This document shows positions 1 to 9,099 of a stretch of 64,000 bases of DNA, piece by piece (positions within the stretch are counted from its first letter, which is position 1; the number at the start of each line of letters is the position of its first letter). Under the pieces are notes generated by a model. That model saw only the letters and a program-made list of their open reading frames with translations, had not been told where the DNA came from and made no database searches. The stretch lies in NCBI RefSeq assembly GCF_029224025.1, contig NZ_CP119392.1, positions 1,511,001-1,575,000 of the forward strand. Reading direction: 5' to 3'. Origin of the DNA: Rhodanobacter sp. AS-Z3. GTDB taxonomy: Bacteria; Pseudomonadota; Gammaproteobacteria; Xanthomonadales; Rhodanobacteraceae. Both the position numbers and the translations under genes were made by a program.

Positions 1-192
1 AGCATCGGCTCGGGCGATGTCACGCTGAAGAAGGTGGGGGGCAACGTGCGGGCTGATACCTTGGGTTCGGGCGACCTCGATGTTCGCGACGTGGCCGGTG
101 ACTTCAACCTCGGCGCCAAAGGCAGTGGTGATGTCAGTCACGCGGGCGTGAAAGGCAAGGTCAGCGTGCCGCACGATGACGACGACAATTGA
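1..192 (+). CDS. DUF2807-like (GIN domain) protein, 3' end only
   Basis: The window opens inside a gene; 63 codons in frame 1 run to a TGA at 190-192. The peptide is a ladder of short beta repeats (GSGDV, GSGDLDV, GSGDVS) ending in an acidic HDDDDDN tail. Repeated GSGD turns are characteristic of the DUF2807 putative auto-transporter adhesin head (GIN) domain, usually a secreted or lipid-anchored protein of about 230-300 residues. Only the end is visible, so signal peptide and start cannot be judged. It converges on the permease gene that ends at 202, leaving 9 bp between the two stop codons. Function unknown. Confidence 0.7.
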   Translation, partial: SIGSGDVTLKKVGGNVRADTLGSGDLDVRDVAGDFNLGAKGSGDVSHAGVKGKVSVPHDDDDN

Positions 193-201
193 TCGAAGCG
201 G

Positions 202-1320
202 TCAGCTCAGCCAGCGCCAGACAAGATAGACCAGTGGTGCGCAGATCAGCAGGAACGGTACCGACACCCGGTGCAGCAGTCGCAGTCCGTGCGGCTGCTG
301 CGCCAGACGCAGCGCGATCAGGTTCGCCAGTGAACCGATCGCCATGCCAAAGCCGCCCACGTTCACCGCAACTGCCAGTGCGATGGTGTCCGGCGCGCGC
401 TCCAGCAACAACACCGTGGCCGGCACATTGCTGATCAGTTGTGCGGCGATGATGCCGCTGGCATACAAGGTCAATGGCTGCTGGAAGTGGAGCCGTCCCA
501 ACGCCTGCTGTATCCAGGGCAGCTCGGCAAAATGGCCCAGGCCAAGAAAGATCGCGGCAAACGTGGCCAGCAGCAGCCAATCGATCCGCAGCAGGCTCGA
601 ACGTGCGCGCAGTACAAACAGCGCGAGCAGCAACAGCGCCCCCAGCGGCGCCTGATCGAATTCCATCAACAACACCATGCCGATCAGCGCAGCGATCGAC
701 CACGTGCCGAGTCGTGCGGATATCACCGCGCCGTCGATCCGTTCCGACGACAGCGCGACGCGGTCGCGCGGAAGCCACAGCCAGGTGAACGCGACAACCA
801 GCACCAGCATCACGCCAGCTGCCGGCAGCATCGCCGCCGTGAAGTGCAGGAACGAAAGATGCGAGTGCTGCCACAGCAACAGGTTCTGTGGATTGCCGAT
901 CGGACTGAGCGTGGAGCCGGCATTCACTGCCAGCGCTTCCAGCACCACCATGCGCAGCACCGGCAAGTTGGATACGCGACCGATCGCCAGCGTCAGCGGC
1001 ACGATCAGGAACAGGCTCACGTCATTGGTCAGCACCATCGACAGCAACGCTGTCGCCGATACCAGCAACAAGCCCAGGCTGCGCAGCGAATGTGCACGTG
1101 CCACCACGAGCACGGCCGCATGTTGCACCAGCCCGCTGTCACGAATGCCCTGTATCGCGATCAGCAGTCCGGTCAAGCCGGCCAGTGTCGGCAACTGCAG
1201 CCAGCGTCGATAGTTGTCTAGCGGTTGCGGATCGAGCAGCGCCAAGGCGACCGCCAGCGCCGTGAACAACCACAGCAGCCATTCCTCACGAAGACTCGTT
1301 TGCCATGCACGTGTGTTCAT
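202..1320 (-). CDS. SLC13 / CitMHS-type anion permease
   Basis: A 372-residue integral membrane protein with about ten hydrophobic segments. The motif TNDVSLFLIVPL (about residues 98-109) and the GNPQN sequence after NAGSTLSPI (about 133-146) are typical of the ion-transporter superfamily that holds CitMHS, ArsB and NhaD carriers; in that superfamily such re-entrant NPQN-type loops form the substrate site. Substrate (dicarboxylate, sulfate or Na+) cannot be told from sequence. It is slightly shorter than usual family members (about 400-430). It starts with ATG at 1320 and is read alone, tail-to-tail with the DUF2807-like gene. Confidence 0.75.
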   Translation of the reverse strand: MNTRAWQTSLREEWLLWLFTALAVALALLDPQPLDNYRRWLQLPTLAGLTGLLIAIQGIRDSGLVQHAAVLVVARAHSLRSLGLLLVSATALLSMVLTNDVSLFLIVPLTLAIGRVSNLPVLRMVVLEALAVNAGSTLSPIGNPQNLLLWQHSHLSFLHFTAAMLPAAGVMLVLVVAFTWLWLPRDRVALSSERIDGAVISARLGTWSIAALIGMVLLMEFDQAPLGALLLLALFVLRARSSLLRIDWLLLATFAAIFLGLGHFAELPWIQQALGRLHFQQPLTLYASGIIAAQLISNVPATVLLLERAPDTIALAVAVNVGGFGMAIGSLANLIALRLAQQPHGLRLLHRVSVPFLLICAPLVYLVWRWLS

Positions 1321-1349
1321 TCAGAGCGCAAATATGACGGCCCGTTACT

Positions 1350-1670
1350 CTAGCAGTCGCACGATTGATCCGGTGTTCGGGAGCGTTGCCAGCGCCGGTG
1401 CACGCCGAGTGCGAGCAGGCGAATCAAGGTCATCAGTAGAAGGCAGGCCGCCAGCATGACGAAGCACACCACCAGCACGCCGAGTCCAAAAGCATCACCG
1501 GGCGAGCCGTGATGGTCAGGAGAGCCCGTTTCATAGATCGCATAGGCGATCAGTCCGCCCAGTCCGTAGAGCAACGTGGCGGCATAGAAGAAACGCGCTT
1601 GCCAGCGCAACAGCATGGGGGCGGCCAACAGGCTCGCCACGCCAAAGATCCAGAGCATCCGAACGGTCAT
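1350..1670 (-). CDS. Small hypothetical membrane protein (106 aa)
   Basis: The predicted protein has three hydrophobic segments (about residues 4-20, 27-46 and 61-87), separated by a hydrophilic loop containing GSPDHHGSPGD and followed by a basic tail with a CDC terminus. No family is recognised. It lies between the ABC permease gene (ends 1752) and the SLC13 permease gene (starts 1320) on the same strand, with gaps of 81 and 29 bp, so it could be cotranscribed with either. The hydrophobicity pattern supports a real gene, but length and lack of motifs leave this moderate. Confidence 0.55.
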   Translation of the reverse strand: MTVRMLWIFGVASLLAAPMLLRWQARFFYAATLLYGLGGLIAYAIYETGSPDHHGSPGDAFGLGVLVVCFVMLAACLLLMTLIRLLALGVHRRWQRSRTPDQSCDC

Positions 1671-1751
1671 CCATGTGCAGGCAGAAGCAGGTAGTTTGCC
1701 TCCATGAAATAGCAGCCAGCGGCAGTTGATGGGGCGTGCCGATGACGTGAA

Positions 1752-4229
1752 TCAACTATCGCGCAACAGGCGCATCGGCGGTGTGCGACTGACCTTGCGC
1801 GTCCCGACCAGGCCCAGCAGCATCACCACAAAGGCAGCCGTCAGTGCTGCCAGGGCGAGCGGCGCGAGCGGCGGGAAGAAGCCATCGATATGGAATACGG
1901 CTCGGCCCAGCCACACGCCCGCACCCGCCGCACCCAAAGCCGCCGTCAGCCCCGCGACCAGCCCAAGCAGGGCGAACTCGCAGGCTGCTGCCACGCGCAA
2001 CTGTGCACGCCGCGCACCCAACGTGCGCAACAGCGCCGCTTCATGGCGTCGTTCGGCCGCGCTGGCGGCGAGTGAGGCAGCCAGCACCAGCGCACCGGCG
2101 AGCAGGCTGAAACCGAGAATCCAGCGCACCGCATTGCCCACCCGATCGATGATTTCGCGCACGCGGTCGAGCAGCGAGTCGACGTCCACCATGCTCAGGT
2201 TGGCATAGTCGCGCGACAGCTTGGCAAGCTGCTTCGCATGCCCGGACGGCAGATGGAAGCTGGCCAGCCAGCTATGCGGCAGGTCGCCCGCGTGGGCTGG
2301 ATCGAGCAGCAGGAAGAAGTTGACCCGGAACGAACTCCAGTCGACCTTGCGTACGCTGCTGACGGTCGCGTCGATGTGTCCCTCGCCGATGTCGAAACGC
2401 ATGGTGTCGCCGAGTTTCAGGCCGAACATGTCACGCCACATCGTATCGACCGAAACCTCGGCCTGCGCCGGCTGGGCGCCTTGCCAATGGCCGGCGACTA
2501 CCTGGTTTGCAGGCGGCAAATCGGCCGACCACGACAAGCGCAATTGCCGATCGGCCCAGTCCTTCGCGCGTTCGTCATTGAAATGGATTTGGTCAATCGG
2601 GCGTCCATTGATCGCGGTGAGTTTGCCGACAGCCAGCGGCAGCATGTTCAGCTGATTGCCACCGATGGTGCCCAGTGATTGTGCGAAGCCGGCGCGCTGG
2701 TCGTCCTGCAGGTTCAGTGCAAACCAGTTCGGTGCATCTGCCGGCAGCTCCTGGCGCCAGCCTTGCAGCAACGACGGCGCCACCACCGCGAGCAACAGCA
2801 GCGCACACAGGCCGAGGCTGAGCGAAGTGGCCTGGATCACGCTCAACGCCGGTCGCCGCGCCAGCGCGGCCAAACCCAACCGCATTGCCGGATGGGCGCC
2901 GGGCGCGACGCGGCGCGCCAGCCAGAGCAAGACACCCGACAGCAGTGCCGCGATCAACGCTACGCCAAGCAGGCTCGCGGCGAGAATGCCGGCCAGTTGC
3001 AGCGAACTGCTCTGCGTCCAGATCAGGCCAAGGGCGACCAGCAGCGGGACCAAATACAGCGCGTCGAAGCGGCGTGCCCGTCGCTGCACGCTCTGTCGAA
3101 ACACCGCTACCGGCGGCACCTCGGCCAGTCGCGCCAGTGGCGGCAGGGCGAAGCCAATCAGCACGGCGATACCCATGGCGGCTGCCGCGAACGACGGCAG
3201 CAGTGGCAACAACGTGGGCACGTTGCCAAACAACTGGCTGGCCAGCATCCACGCCAGTTGCGACAACCCCAGCGAGAGCGCGATGCCGAGCGACGTCGCT
3301 GGCACTGCCAGCGCGACCAGTGTGCCCAGCAACAGTGCCAGCACGCGTTGGCGTGGCGTGCCCAGCGCACGCAGCAGGGCGACCTCGGCGATCTTGCGGC
3401 GTGCGTAGCGTTGCGCCGACAAGGCAATCGCAATCCCGGCCAGCAAGGCCGACAGCAGCGCCGTCAGACGCAGGAACGCACCGGCACGATCGAACGCGTT
3501 GCGCATGCGCTCCTGGGTTTGCTCCGGCGTGATCAGTTCGGCACCTTGCGGCAAGATGGTTGTCTGGGCCCAGTTGCGCCAGTGCTGCACGGCCGTCGGC
3601 GTGCCGGCCAGCAGCAGACGATGGCGCGCGCGACTGCCCACGCCAAGCAGGCCGGCTTGTTCCGCATCGGCGAGGTTCATCAGTGCGCGTGGCGCCAGCG
3701 CCAGCAACTCGCCGCCGTCGGGCTGACGAATCAGTTCGGCGGCGATGGTCAGCGTGCGCCCACCCAGTTGCAGTGGCTGGCCAACGTGCAGGTTCAGTGC
3801 GACCAGCGCGCGGTGATCGAGATAGACCTCGCCGGCGGCAGGGCCGCCGCTTTTGTTCGCGGCGGCGCCACCCAGTTCGAGTGTTCCGCGCAGCGGGTAG
3901 CGCGTATCCACCGCCTGCACATCGAGCAACTGGGTTTGTTCGTGGGCGAACGCCACGCTGGGGAAACTGGCGGTGCGGGTGATCTGCAGATGATCCTTGC
4001 TCGCTTGGTCAGCGAACGAAGGCGGCAAGGCCTGCGGCGAGGAAATGCCGATGTCGCCGCCGATCAGTTCGGCGGCGCTGGCCAGCATGCCGCGCTCGAT
4101 CCGCGTCGCTAGCGTGGCAACCACACCCAGTGCGACCACCGCAAGCACCAGCGATGCCGCCAGCGTGCGCAGCTCGGGTAAATGCCATTCGCGGCGCAGG
4201 CTGCGCAGGGACAGGCGTAGCAGATTCAC
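1752..4229 (-). CDS. ybbP: ABC transporter permease, FtsX/YbbP family
   Basis: An 825-residue permease with one N-terminal membrane segment (about 20-45), a long periplasmic domain, two FtsX-like membrane modules (about 255-460 and 700-820) and a second periplasmic section between them. This is the two-module architecture of YbbP/MacB-like exporters, which work with a LolD-type ATPase. The start codon is GTG, and GTGA overlaps the stop of the upstream ATPase gene (4226-4924), indicating translational coupling. The C-terminal part carries the RHEAALLRTLGARRAQL box typical of FtsX permeases. Proposed role: lipid, lysophospholipid or cell-envelope substrate export, inferred from the ybbA-ybbP-tesA neighbourhood. 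Confidence 0.9.
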   Translation of the reverse strand: MNLLRLSLRSLRREWHLPELRTLAASLVLAVVALGVVATLATRIERGMLASAAELIGGDIGISSPQALPPSFADQASKDHLQITRTASFPSVAFAHEQTQLLDVQAVDTRYPLRGTLELGGAAANKSGGPAAGEVYLDHRALVALNLHVGQPLQLGGRTLTIAAELIRQPDGGELLALAPRALMNLADAEQAGLLGVGSRARHRLLLAGTPTAVQHWRNWAQTTILPQGAELITPEQTQERMRNAFDRAGAFLRLTALLSALLAGIAIALSAQRYARRKIAEVALLRALGTPRQRVLALLLGTLVALAVPATSLGIALSLGLSQLAWMLASQLFGNVPTLLPLLPSFAAAAMGIAVLIGFALPPLARLAEVPPVAVFRQSVQRRARRFDALYLVPLLVALGLIWTQSSSLQLAGILAASLLGVALIAALLSGVLLWLARRVAPGAHPAMRLGLAALARRPALSVIQATSLSLGLCALLLLAVVAPSLLQGWRQELPADAPNWFALNLQDDQRAGFAQSLGTIGGNQLNMLPLAVGKLTAINGRPIDQIHFNDERAKDWADRQLRLSWSADLPPANQVVAGHWQGAQPAQAEVSVDTMWRDMFGLKLGDTMRFDIGEGHIDATVSSVRKVDWSSFRVNFFLLLDPAHAGDLPHSWLASFHLPSGHAKQLAKLSRDYANLSMVDVDSLLDRVREIIDRVGNAVRWILGFSLLAGALVLAASLAASAAERRHEAALLRTLGARRAQLRVAAACEFALLGLVAGLTAALGAAGAGVWLGRAVFHIDGFFPPLAPLALAALTAAFVVMLLGLVGTRKVSRTPPMRLLRDS

Positions 4230-4924
4230 GCGCGCTCCTCGGGAGTCAGCAGCACGCGACCTTCTTCCAGTTCGATGTGACGATCGCAGCGCGCGGCCAG
4301 CGTGGCGTCGTGAGTCACCAGCACCAGGGTCGTGTGATGGTCGCGGTTGAGTCCGAACAGCAGGTCGCAGATGTGGTGGCCGGTGCGCTGGTCGAGGTTG
4401 CCGGTGGGTTCGTCGGCGAACAGCACGCGCGGACGATGCACGAAGGCGCGGGCGATCGCTACCCGCTGCTGCTCGCCACCGGAAAGCTGAGCCGGGTAGT
4501 GGCGGCGACGGGTGCTCAGGCCCACCGCTTCAAGCGCGTCGCGTGCCCGCGCCCGCGCATCGTTGCTGCCTTCCAGTTCCAGCGGCAGCATCACGTTTTC
4601 CTCGGCGGTCAGTGCCGGCAGCAGGTGGAAGGACTGAAAGACGAAGCCGACCAGTCGCCGGCGCAGGTCGGCGCGCGCTTCCTCATCGAGCGTCTGCAAC
4701 GCATGGCCGTCGAGCACGATGCTGCCGCTGGTCGGCGTGTCCAGCCCCGCCAGCAGGCCGAGCAGGGTGGTCTTGCCGGAGCCGGAAGTACCGACGATGG
4801 CAAAGCTTTCGCCGGGATGAATCTGCAGGCTGACCTTGTCGAGAATATCCAGCCGACCTTCGGGGCCGTCAACCGACTTGCTAACATCACGGGCTTCAAG
4901 CAGCGGTTGGGAAGAATCACTCAT
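4226..4924 (-). CDS. ybbA: ABC transporter ATP-binding protein, LolD/YbbA type
   Basis: A 232-residue ATPase. Walker A is GTSGSGKT (residues 45-52), the signature motif is LSGGEQQ (147-153), Walker B is VLFADEP (167-173) and the switch histidine is in LVTHD near residue 207. It pairs with the permease encoded next, with overlapping stop and start. The chosen start (ATG complement at 4922-4924) gives a normal N-terminus, [14 protein letters not shown]; a longer reading frame to 5266 only mirrors tesA. The start codon overlaps the tesA start codon on the other strand by two bases. Confidence 0.92.
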   Translation of the reverse strand: MSDSSQPLLEARDVSKSVDGPEGRLDILDKVSLQIHPGESFAIVGTSGSGKTTLLGLLAGLDTPTSGSIVLDGHALQTLDEEARADLRRRLVGFVFQSFHLLPALTAEENVMLPLELEGSNDARARARDALEAVGLSTRRRHYPAQLSGGEQQRVAIARAFVHRPRVLFADEPTGNLDQRTGHHICDLLFGLNRDHHTTLVLVTHDATLAARCDRHIELEEGRVLLTPEERA

Positions 4925-5546
4925 GCGTCGAAGCCTTGGCTGGTGGTTGTGCGGTGTGCTGTGGCTGGGTTGGCTGGGCGCGGCCCAGGCAGCTGCGCCG
5001 AAGACCGTGCTGGTGTTGGGCGACTCGCTCTCGGCCGCACACAACATTCCGGTGGAATACGGCTGGGTGCATCTGCTGGATGCGCGCCTGTCCAACATGG
5101 TGCCGAAGTGGACCGCGGTCAATGCCAGCATCAGCGGCGAAACCTCGTTGAGCGGGCGCAATCGCCTGCCGGCGCTGCTGGCCAAGTATCGGCCTGCCGT
5201 GCTGGTGCTCGAACTGGGTGCCAATGATGGCTTGCGCGGCCTGCCGCTGCCGGCACTGCGGGCCAACCTTGAGGCGATGATCGCGCAGGCGCAGCAGGCG
5301 AAGGTGCGCGTGCTGCTGGTCGGGATCGAATTGCCGGTGAACTACGGCCCGCAGTATCGCGATGGTCTGCGCGCGATCTATGCCGATCTGTCGCGAAGCC
5401 ACCGCACCGCGCTGGTGCCGTTCCTGCTCGAAGGTGTTGCACTTGATCCGGCGAAGATGCAAAACGATGGCCTGCATCCGGTAGCCAGCGCGGAGCCACA
5501 AGTGCTCGATACCGTGTGGAAGTCGTTGCTCCCGCTGCTGCACTGA
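4923..5546 (+). CDS. tesA: Periplasmic GDSL esterase / acyl-CoA thioesterase I
   Basis: The 207-residue protein begins with a signal peptide (about residues 1-24, ending AAQAA) followed by the SGNH hydrolase blocks: GDSLS (33-37, nucleophile Ser35), the oxyanion glycine in block II near SGET, GAND (99-102) and DGLHP (182-186) with the catalytic Asp/His. This is the TesA lysophospholipase L1/thioesterase/arylesterase family at its usual length. The gene is divergent from ybbA and the two ATG codons overlap at 4922-4925, so each gene's translation signals lie within the other's coding sequence. An in-frame upstream ATG at 4836 exists but would add a non-secretory extension inside ybbA. Confidence 0.93.
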   Translation: MRRSLGWWLCGVLWLGWLGAAQAAAPKTVLVLGDSLSAAHNIPVEYGWVHLLDARLSNMVPKWTAVNASISGETSLSGRNRLPALLAKYRPAVLVLELGANDGLRGLPLPALRANLEAMIAQAQQAKVRVLLVGIELPVNYGPQYRDGLRAIYADLSRSHRTALVPFLLEGVALDPAKMQNDGLHPVASAEPQVLDTVWKSLLPLLH

Positions 5547-5619
5547 CAGCTGAAGCCGAACGGATTCTGAATTGTGCTGGCTGCTTTCACGTTACCCTCA
5601 CCGCGCTGACGCTTTCATC

Positions 5620-5633
5620 TTCACTTATGTGAA
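5620..5633. promoter_or_regulatory. Inverted repeat upstream of the OmpR-type regulator
   Basis: TTCAC-TTAT-GTGAA lies about 22 bp before the regulator start in the 109-bp gap after tesA. The short perfect arms and position suggest an operator, perhaps autoregulatory, but no family site is recognised. Confidence 0.3.
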
Positions 5634-5655
5634 ATCACGGATGGGGAAGACGACG

Positions 5656-6387
5656 ATGACCGTACACGACGAGCAGTCAGGCCTGATTCTTCTGGTCGAA
5701 GACAACCGCCAGATCGCCGAAATGGTGGGTGAATTTCTCGAGCGCCGCGGCTACTCCGTGGATTACGCTGCCGATGGCGTCAGCGGCCTGCATCTGGCGG
5801 TTTCCAACAGCTATGACGTGCTGGTGCTGGACCTGATGTTGCCCGGTCTGGATGGCCTTGAAGTCTGTCGCAAGCTGCGCAAGGAAGCCAAGAAATCCAC
5901 GCCCGTGCTGATGCTGACCGCGCGCGACACGTTGGAAGACAAACTCGCCGGTCTTGAAGCGGGCGCCGACGACTATCTGGTCAAGCCGTTCGAAGTGCGT
6001 GAGCTGGAAGCGCGGGTGCGTGCGCTGATCCGCCGCGACCGCCGCCAGGTGTCCACCGAGCTTTTGTCCGTGGGCGATATGACGCTCGACACCGCCACCT
6101 TGCAGCTCACGCGCGGGGGGCAGGAACTCACCGTGTCGCCGATCGGTTTGAAGCTGCTGGCCATCCTGATGCGCGAGTCGCCGCGGGTGGTCAGTCGGCG
6201 TGATATCGAGCGCGAGATATGGGGCGACACGCTGCCGGACTCCGACACCTTGCGCTCGCATCTGTACAACTTGCGCCGGGTCATCGACAAACCCTTCGCA
6301 CATCCTCTGCTACACACGATCCATTCCGCCGGGTATCGCCTTGCGGATCTTGAATCCGAGGTGGCTTCCGTCGCCGAGACGGCATGA
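5656..6387 (+). CDS. Response regulator, OmpR/PhoB family
   Basis: A 243-residue two-domain regulator. The receiver domain (about 10-125) has the acidic pair VEDN, phospho-acceptor Asp59 in VLDLMLPGLDG, Thr88 in MLTARD and Lys110 in YLVKPF. The C-terminal winged helix (about 140-232) contains SHLYNLRRVIDKPF and HTIHSAGYRL, a Trans_Reg_C domain. The ATG at 5656 is preceded by GGGGAAG with a 6-base spacer, better than the ATG at 5641. A sensor kinase gene follows after 22 bp, so the two form an operon. The stimulus and target genes are not evident. Confidence 0.92.
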   Translation: MTVHDEQSGLILLVEDNRQIAEMVGEFLERRGYSVDYAADGVSGLHLAVSNSYDVLVLDLMLPGLDGLEVCRKLRKEAKKSTPVLMLTARDTLEDKLAGLEAGADDYLVKPFEVRELEARVRALIRRDRRQVSTELLSVGDMTLDTATLQLTRGGQELTVSPIGLKLLAILMRESPRVVSRRDIEREIWGDTLPDSDTLRSHLYNLRRVIDKPFAHPLLHTIHSAGYRLADLESEVASVAETA

Positions 6388-6409
6388 ATCGGGATGATGC
6401 AAACAGGTA

Positions 6410-7429
6410 ATGGATAGCAAGGCGACATCGTTGAGTCCACAGGCGGGCGCTTTTCGCCGCCGCATTGCTGCCGTGTTCACCCTGCAGTTTCTCACGGTGG
6501 TGGGTGTCTGCGTGTTGGGGATGTACAGCGTGGTGCCGACGTCGCTGGTGATCTTGGTCATCGTGATCATCACTGCGCTGGCATGGAGTGCCACGCGGCG
6601 CGCCTGGCGTCCGGTGCGTGCGCTGGCGCGGGTGGTCAATCGCTGGGATGGTCAGTCGCCTGATCCGGGTCTGTTGAAGGTCGAGCAATTGACCACCCAT
6701 ACCGACGCGGATGTTGCGTCCTTGACTCGCGGTTTGCACAAATTTGCCGTGCGTCTGGCCAGCTACAACCAGCGCGAGCGAAATTTCACCCGCGATGCAA
6801 GCCACGAACTGCGCAGTCCGCTCACGGTGATCAAGATGTCGGTTGACATGCTGGCCGAAGAGGAGGGGCTGAGTGAATTTGGCGTTCGTTCGGTGCGCCG
6901 GATCAAGCGTGCTGCGCGCGAGATGGAAGTGCTGGTGGAGGCGTTGCTGGTGCTCGCTCGCGAAACCGATGGCTCCGCGGATGAACGGCGTTTTCTGGTC
7001 AACGATGTCTTGCGTGAAGAGCTGGACGCAGCCCGTGAAATGTTGGCCGGACGGCCCATTGAATTGCGGCTGGAAGAGTCGGCGCAGTTTGCTCTGCAGG
7101 GTTCACCACAGGCCTTGTCGGTGTTGTGCTGGCAGTTGATCCGCAACGCGTCGCAACAGACCGAGCAGGGCAGCCTGGTGGTCACCGTGTCGCCGGGTCT
7201 GATCAGTGTGCGCAACCATGTGCAGGTGGAATCCCCGCTGCCCGCCAGTGCGTTGCCGGTTGGCGAGGGCGTGGACCGTCATGGTTTTGAACTGGCGATT
7301 GCCCAGCGCATCAGCGATCGGTTTGCATGGCCGCTGGAACTGCAGACCATTCCAGGTAGCGGCCATATTGCCAGTATCCGTTTTCCGCATCCCTTGCCAG
7401 CCGATGCCGTGGCAAGGTCAGGTTCGTAG
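6410..7429 (+). CDS. Sensor histidine kinase, partner of the OmpR-type regulator
   Basis: The 339-residue protein has two adjacent membrane segments (about residues 20-60) with almost no periplasmic loop, then a HAMP-like linker and a dimerisation domain with phospho-acceptor His132 in DASHELRSPLTVIK. An N-box-like stretch (LIRNASQQTEQ, about 237-247) follows, but no canonical DxGxG box is visible; the nearest equivalent is GEGVDRHGFELAIA (about 282-295). The ATPase lid is therefore shortened or divergent. The tiny sensor domain suggests membrane or intramembrane sensing. The TAG stop at 7427-7429 lies within the palindromic repeat that starts at 7426. Confidence 0.88.
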   Translation: MDSKATSLSPQAGAFRRRIAAVFTLQFLTVVGVCVLGMYSVVPTSLVILVIVIITALAWSATRRAWRPVRALARVVNRWDGQSPDPGLLKVEQLTTHTDADVASLTRGLHKFAVRLASYNQRERNFTRDASHELRSPLTVIKMSVDMLAEEEGLSEFGVRSVRRIKRAAREMEVLVEALLVLARETDGSADERRFLVNDVLREELDAAREMLAGRPIELRLEESAQFALQGSPQALSVLCWQLIRNASQQTEQGSLVVTVSPGLISVRNHVQVESPLPASALPVGEGVDRHGFELAIAQRISDRFAWPLELQTIPGSGHIASIRFPHPLPADAVARSGS

Positions 7430-7491
7430 GGCAGACACTGTCTGCCGACTTTTTCGATTCCTGCGCAAAGCGGCGGGCAGTGCCCGCCCTC
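7426..7491. repeat. REP-like palindrome pair after the histidine kinase gene
   Basis: Two inverted units, GTAGGGCAGACACTGTCTGCC and GGCGGGCAGTGCCCGCCCT, stand head to head with a 20-30 base spacer. The first contains the stop codon of the kinase gene; the second ends 4 bp before the stop of the CoA-transferase gene. It may act as a bidirectional terminator or mRNA-stabilising structure. The same unit recurs across the window. Confidence 0.8.
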
Positions 7492-7494
7492 CAG

Positions 7495-8856
7495 TCATCC
7501 AGCTTGCAGCGACGGTGCCACGGTGAACGCGCAGCCGGTCTTTGCCTTCACGTCAGCCAGACTCACGCCGTCGTTGAGTTCGAGCAGGGTCAAGCCCTTG
7601 CCTTTCTCGACCGCGAACACGCACAGGTCGGTGATGATCAGGTCGACCACTTGCTTGCCGGTCAGCGGGAGGTCGCATTCGGTCTTGATCTTCGGGCTGC
7701 CATCCTTCGCGCAGTGCTCCATCAGCACCACTACGCGCTTGACCCCGCTGACCAGATCCATCGCACCACCCGGACCCTTGACCATCTTGCCCGGCACCAT
7801 CCAGTTGGCCAGGTCGCCGTGTGCCGAAACTTCGAGGCCGCCAAGAATCGACAAGTCGATGTGGCCGCCGCGAATCATCGCGAAGGAATCAGCGCTGGAG
7901 AAAAAGCTGGAGCCGGGCAGGGTGGTAATGGTCTGCTTGCCGGCGTTGATCAGGTCGGGATCGAGCTGGTCTTCGCTGGGGAACGGGCCGATGCCGAGCA
8001 AACCATTCTCCGACTGCAACGTGACATTGACGCCGTCAGGAATGTAGTTCGCCACCATGGTGGGAATGCCGATGCCAAGGTTCACGTAGAAGCCGTCCTG
8101 CAGCTCCTGTGCGGCGCGCCTGGCCATGCCCACGCGGGTCGGGTTTTCCTTGCCCGCAGCCACGCCTGCAATCGTGCGGAACTCGATGCGCTTTTCGTAG
8201 CTGGCGCCCTGCACGATGCGGTCGACATAAATGCCTGGCACGTGGATGTTGTTCGGGTCCAGTGAACCCACTGGCACCAGCTCTTCCACCTCGGCCACGC
8301 AAACCTTGCCGCAGGTGGCAATCATCGGATTGAAGTTGCGCGCGGTTTCGCGGAACACCAGGTTGCCGTGCGCGTCGCCCTTCCACGCCTTGACGATCGA
8401 CAGGTCGGCGGTGATCGCTTCTTCCAGCACGTATTCCTTGCCGTTGAAAACCTTGGTTTCCTTGCCTTCGGCCAACTTGGTGCCGAACCCGGTACGCGTG
8501 TAGAAACCAGGAATACCGGCGCCGCCGGCGCGCAGCTTCTCGGCCAGCGTGCCCTGCGGAGTCAGGTGCAGTTCCAGTTCGCCAGCCAGCGTCTGTCGCT
8601 CGAATTCCTTGTTCTCGCCCACGTAGGACGCATACACGCGCTTGACTTGGTGCGTCTTCAGCAGCGGGCCCATGCCGAAATCGTCCACGCCGGCGTTGTT
8701 GCCCACGATGGTCAGGTCCCGCGTGCCAGCGTTCAGTAGGGCGCCGATCAAGTTCTCGGGGATGCCACACAGGCCGAAGCCACCGGCGGCGATCGTCATG
8801 CCATCGAACAGCAAGCCATCAAGGGCTTGTGCGGCGTTGGGGGAAACCTTGTCCAT
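7495..8856 (-). CDS. 3-oxoacid CoA-transferase, A and B subunits fused
   Basis: Residues 1-230 match subunit A ([13 protein letters not shown] at 25-37; [12 protein letters not shown] near 52-63). Residues 241-453 match subunit B ([16 protein letters not shown] near 248-263; catalytic glutamate E283 in [10 protein letters not shown]). The family transfers CoA from succinyl-CoA or another donor to acetoacetate-type acids. In most bacteria (scoA/scoB, atoD/atoA, lpsI/lpsJ) the subunits are separate genes; here a short linker (about 229-242) joins them without a stop, as in mitochondrial SCOT. The ATG at 8856 has an AGGAAGG ribosome-binding site 7 bases upstream. Ketone-body or short-chain acid metabolism is inferred. 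Confidence 0.9.
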   Translation of the reverse strand: MDKVSPNAAQALDGLLFDGMTIAAGGFGLCGIPENLIGALLNAGTRDLTIVGNNAGVDDFGMGPLLKTHQVKRVYASYVGENKEFERQTLAGELELHLTPQGTLAEKLRAGGAGIPGFYTRTGFGTKLAEGKETKVFNGKEYVLEEAITADLSIVKAWKGDAHGNLVFRETARNFNPMIATCGKVCVAEVEELVPVGSLDPNNIHVPGIYVDRIVQGASYEKRIEFRTIAGVAAGKENPTRVGMARRAAQELQDGFYVNLGIGIPTMVANYIPDGVNVTLQSENGLLGIGPFPSEDQLDPDLINAGKQTITTLPGSSFFSSADSFAMIRGGHIDLSILGGLEVSAHGDLANWMVPGKMVKGPGGAMDLVSGVKRVVVLMEHCAKDGSPKIKTECDLPLTGKQVVDLIITDLCVFAVEKGKGLTLLELNDGVSLADVKAKTGCAFTVAPSLQAG

Positions 8857-9040
8857 GCTGTGCCTTCCTCAGGGAGAGTCAGCTGACAAGGATACGACGG
8901 ATTGACCTCGACTGACCTTGTACCAAGGTCCGAGGCGGGTTGTTTCGATGGTGCGACCCGCTCTACGCAAGGGCCTGGGTGACTTTCGATGCCCTTCGTC
9001 TATTGCATGAAGACTCATCGTGCGCGGTAACAATGAATGC

Positions 9041-9068
9041 TTGACTCGATCAATTACGCGTGTAAGCA
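9041..9068 (+). promoter_or_regulatory. Putative promoter of the blaI-blaR1-like operon
   Basis: TTGACT at 9041-9046 fits a -35 box; a weak -10, TAAGCA, sits at 9063-9068 with a 16-bp spacer. The -10 is covered by the first BlaI-type operator. The fit is good at -35 and poor at -10. Confidence 0.5.
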
Positions 9069-9089
9069 TCAAGCCACTTACACGTGTAA
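9054..9089. promoter_or_regulatory. Two BlaI/MecI-type operators
   Basis: TTACGCGTGTAA (9054-9065, one mismatch) and TTACACGTGTAA (9078-9089, perfect palindrome) have centres 24 bp apart, just upstream of the repressor start at 9100. TACA/TGTA dyads are the known targets of the BlaI/MecI repressor dimer. They overlap the -10 region, so autorepression is the natural reading. Confidence 0.8.
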
Positions 9090-9099
9090 ACGGTGCGTC

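Noticed and set aside
439..1221. Long plus-strand open frames (81-260 codons) over the SLC13 permease gene
   Set aside because: They are antisense shadows of a high-GC gene; protein sequences are low-complexity Gln/Arg/His and lack any family motif.
4130..5227. 365-codon plus-strand frame across the ATPase and tesA genes
   Set aside because: Antisense to ybbA and out of phase with tesA; no conserved domain, Gln/Ala/Arg-rich.
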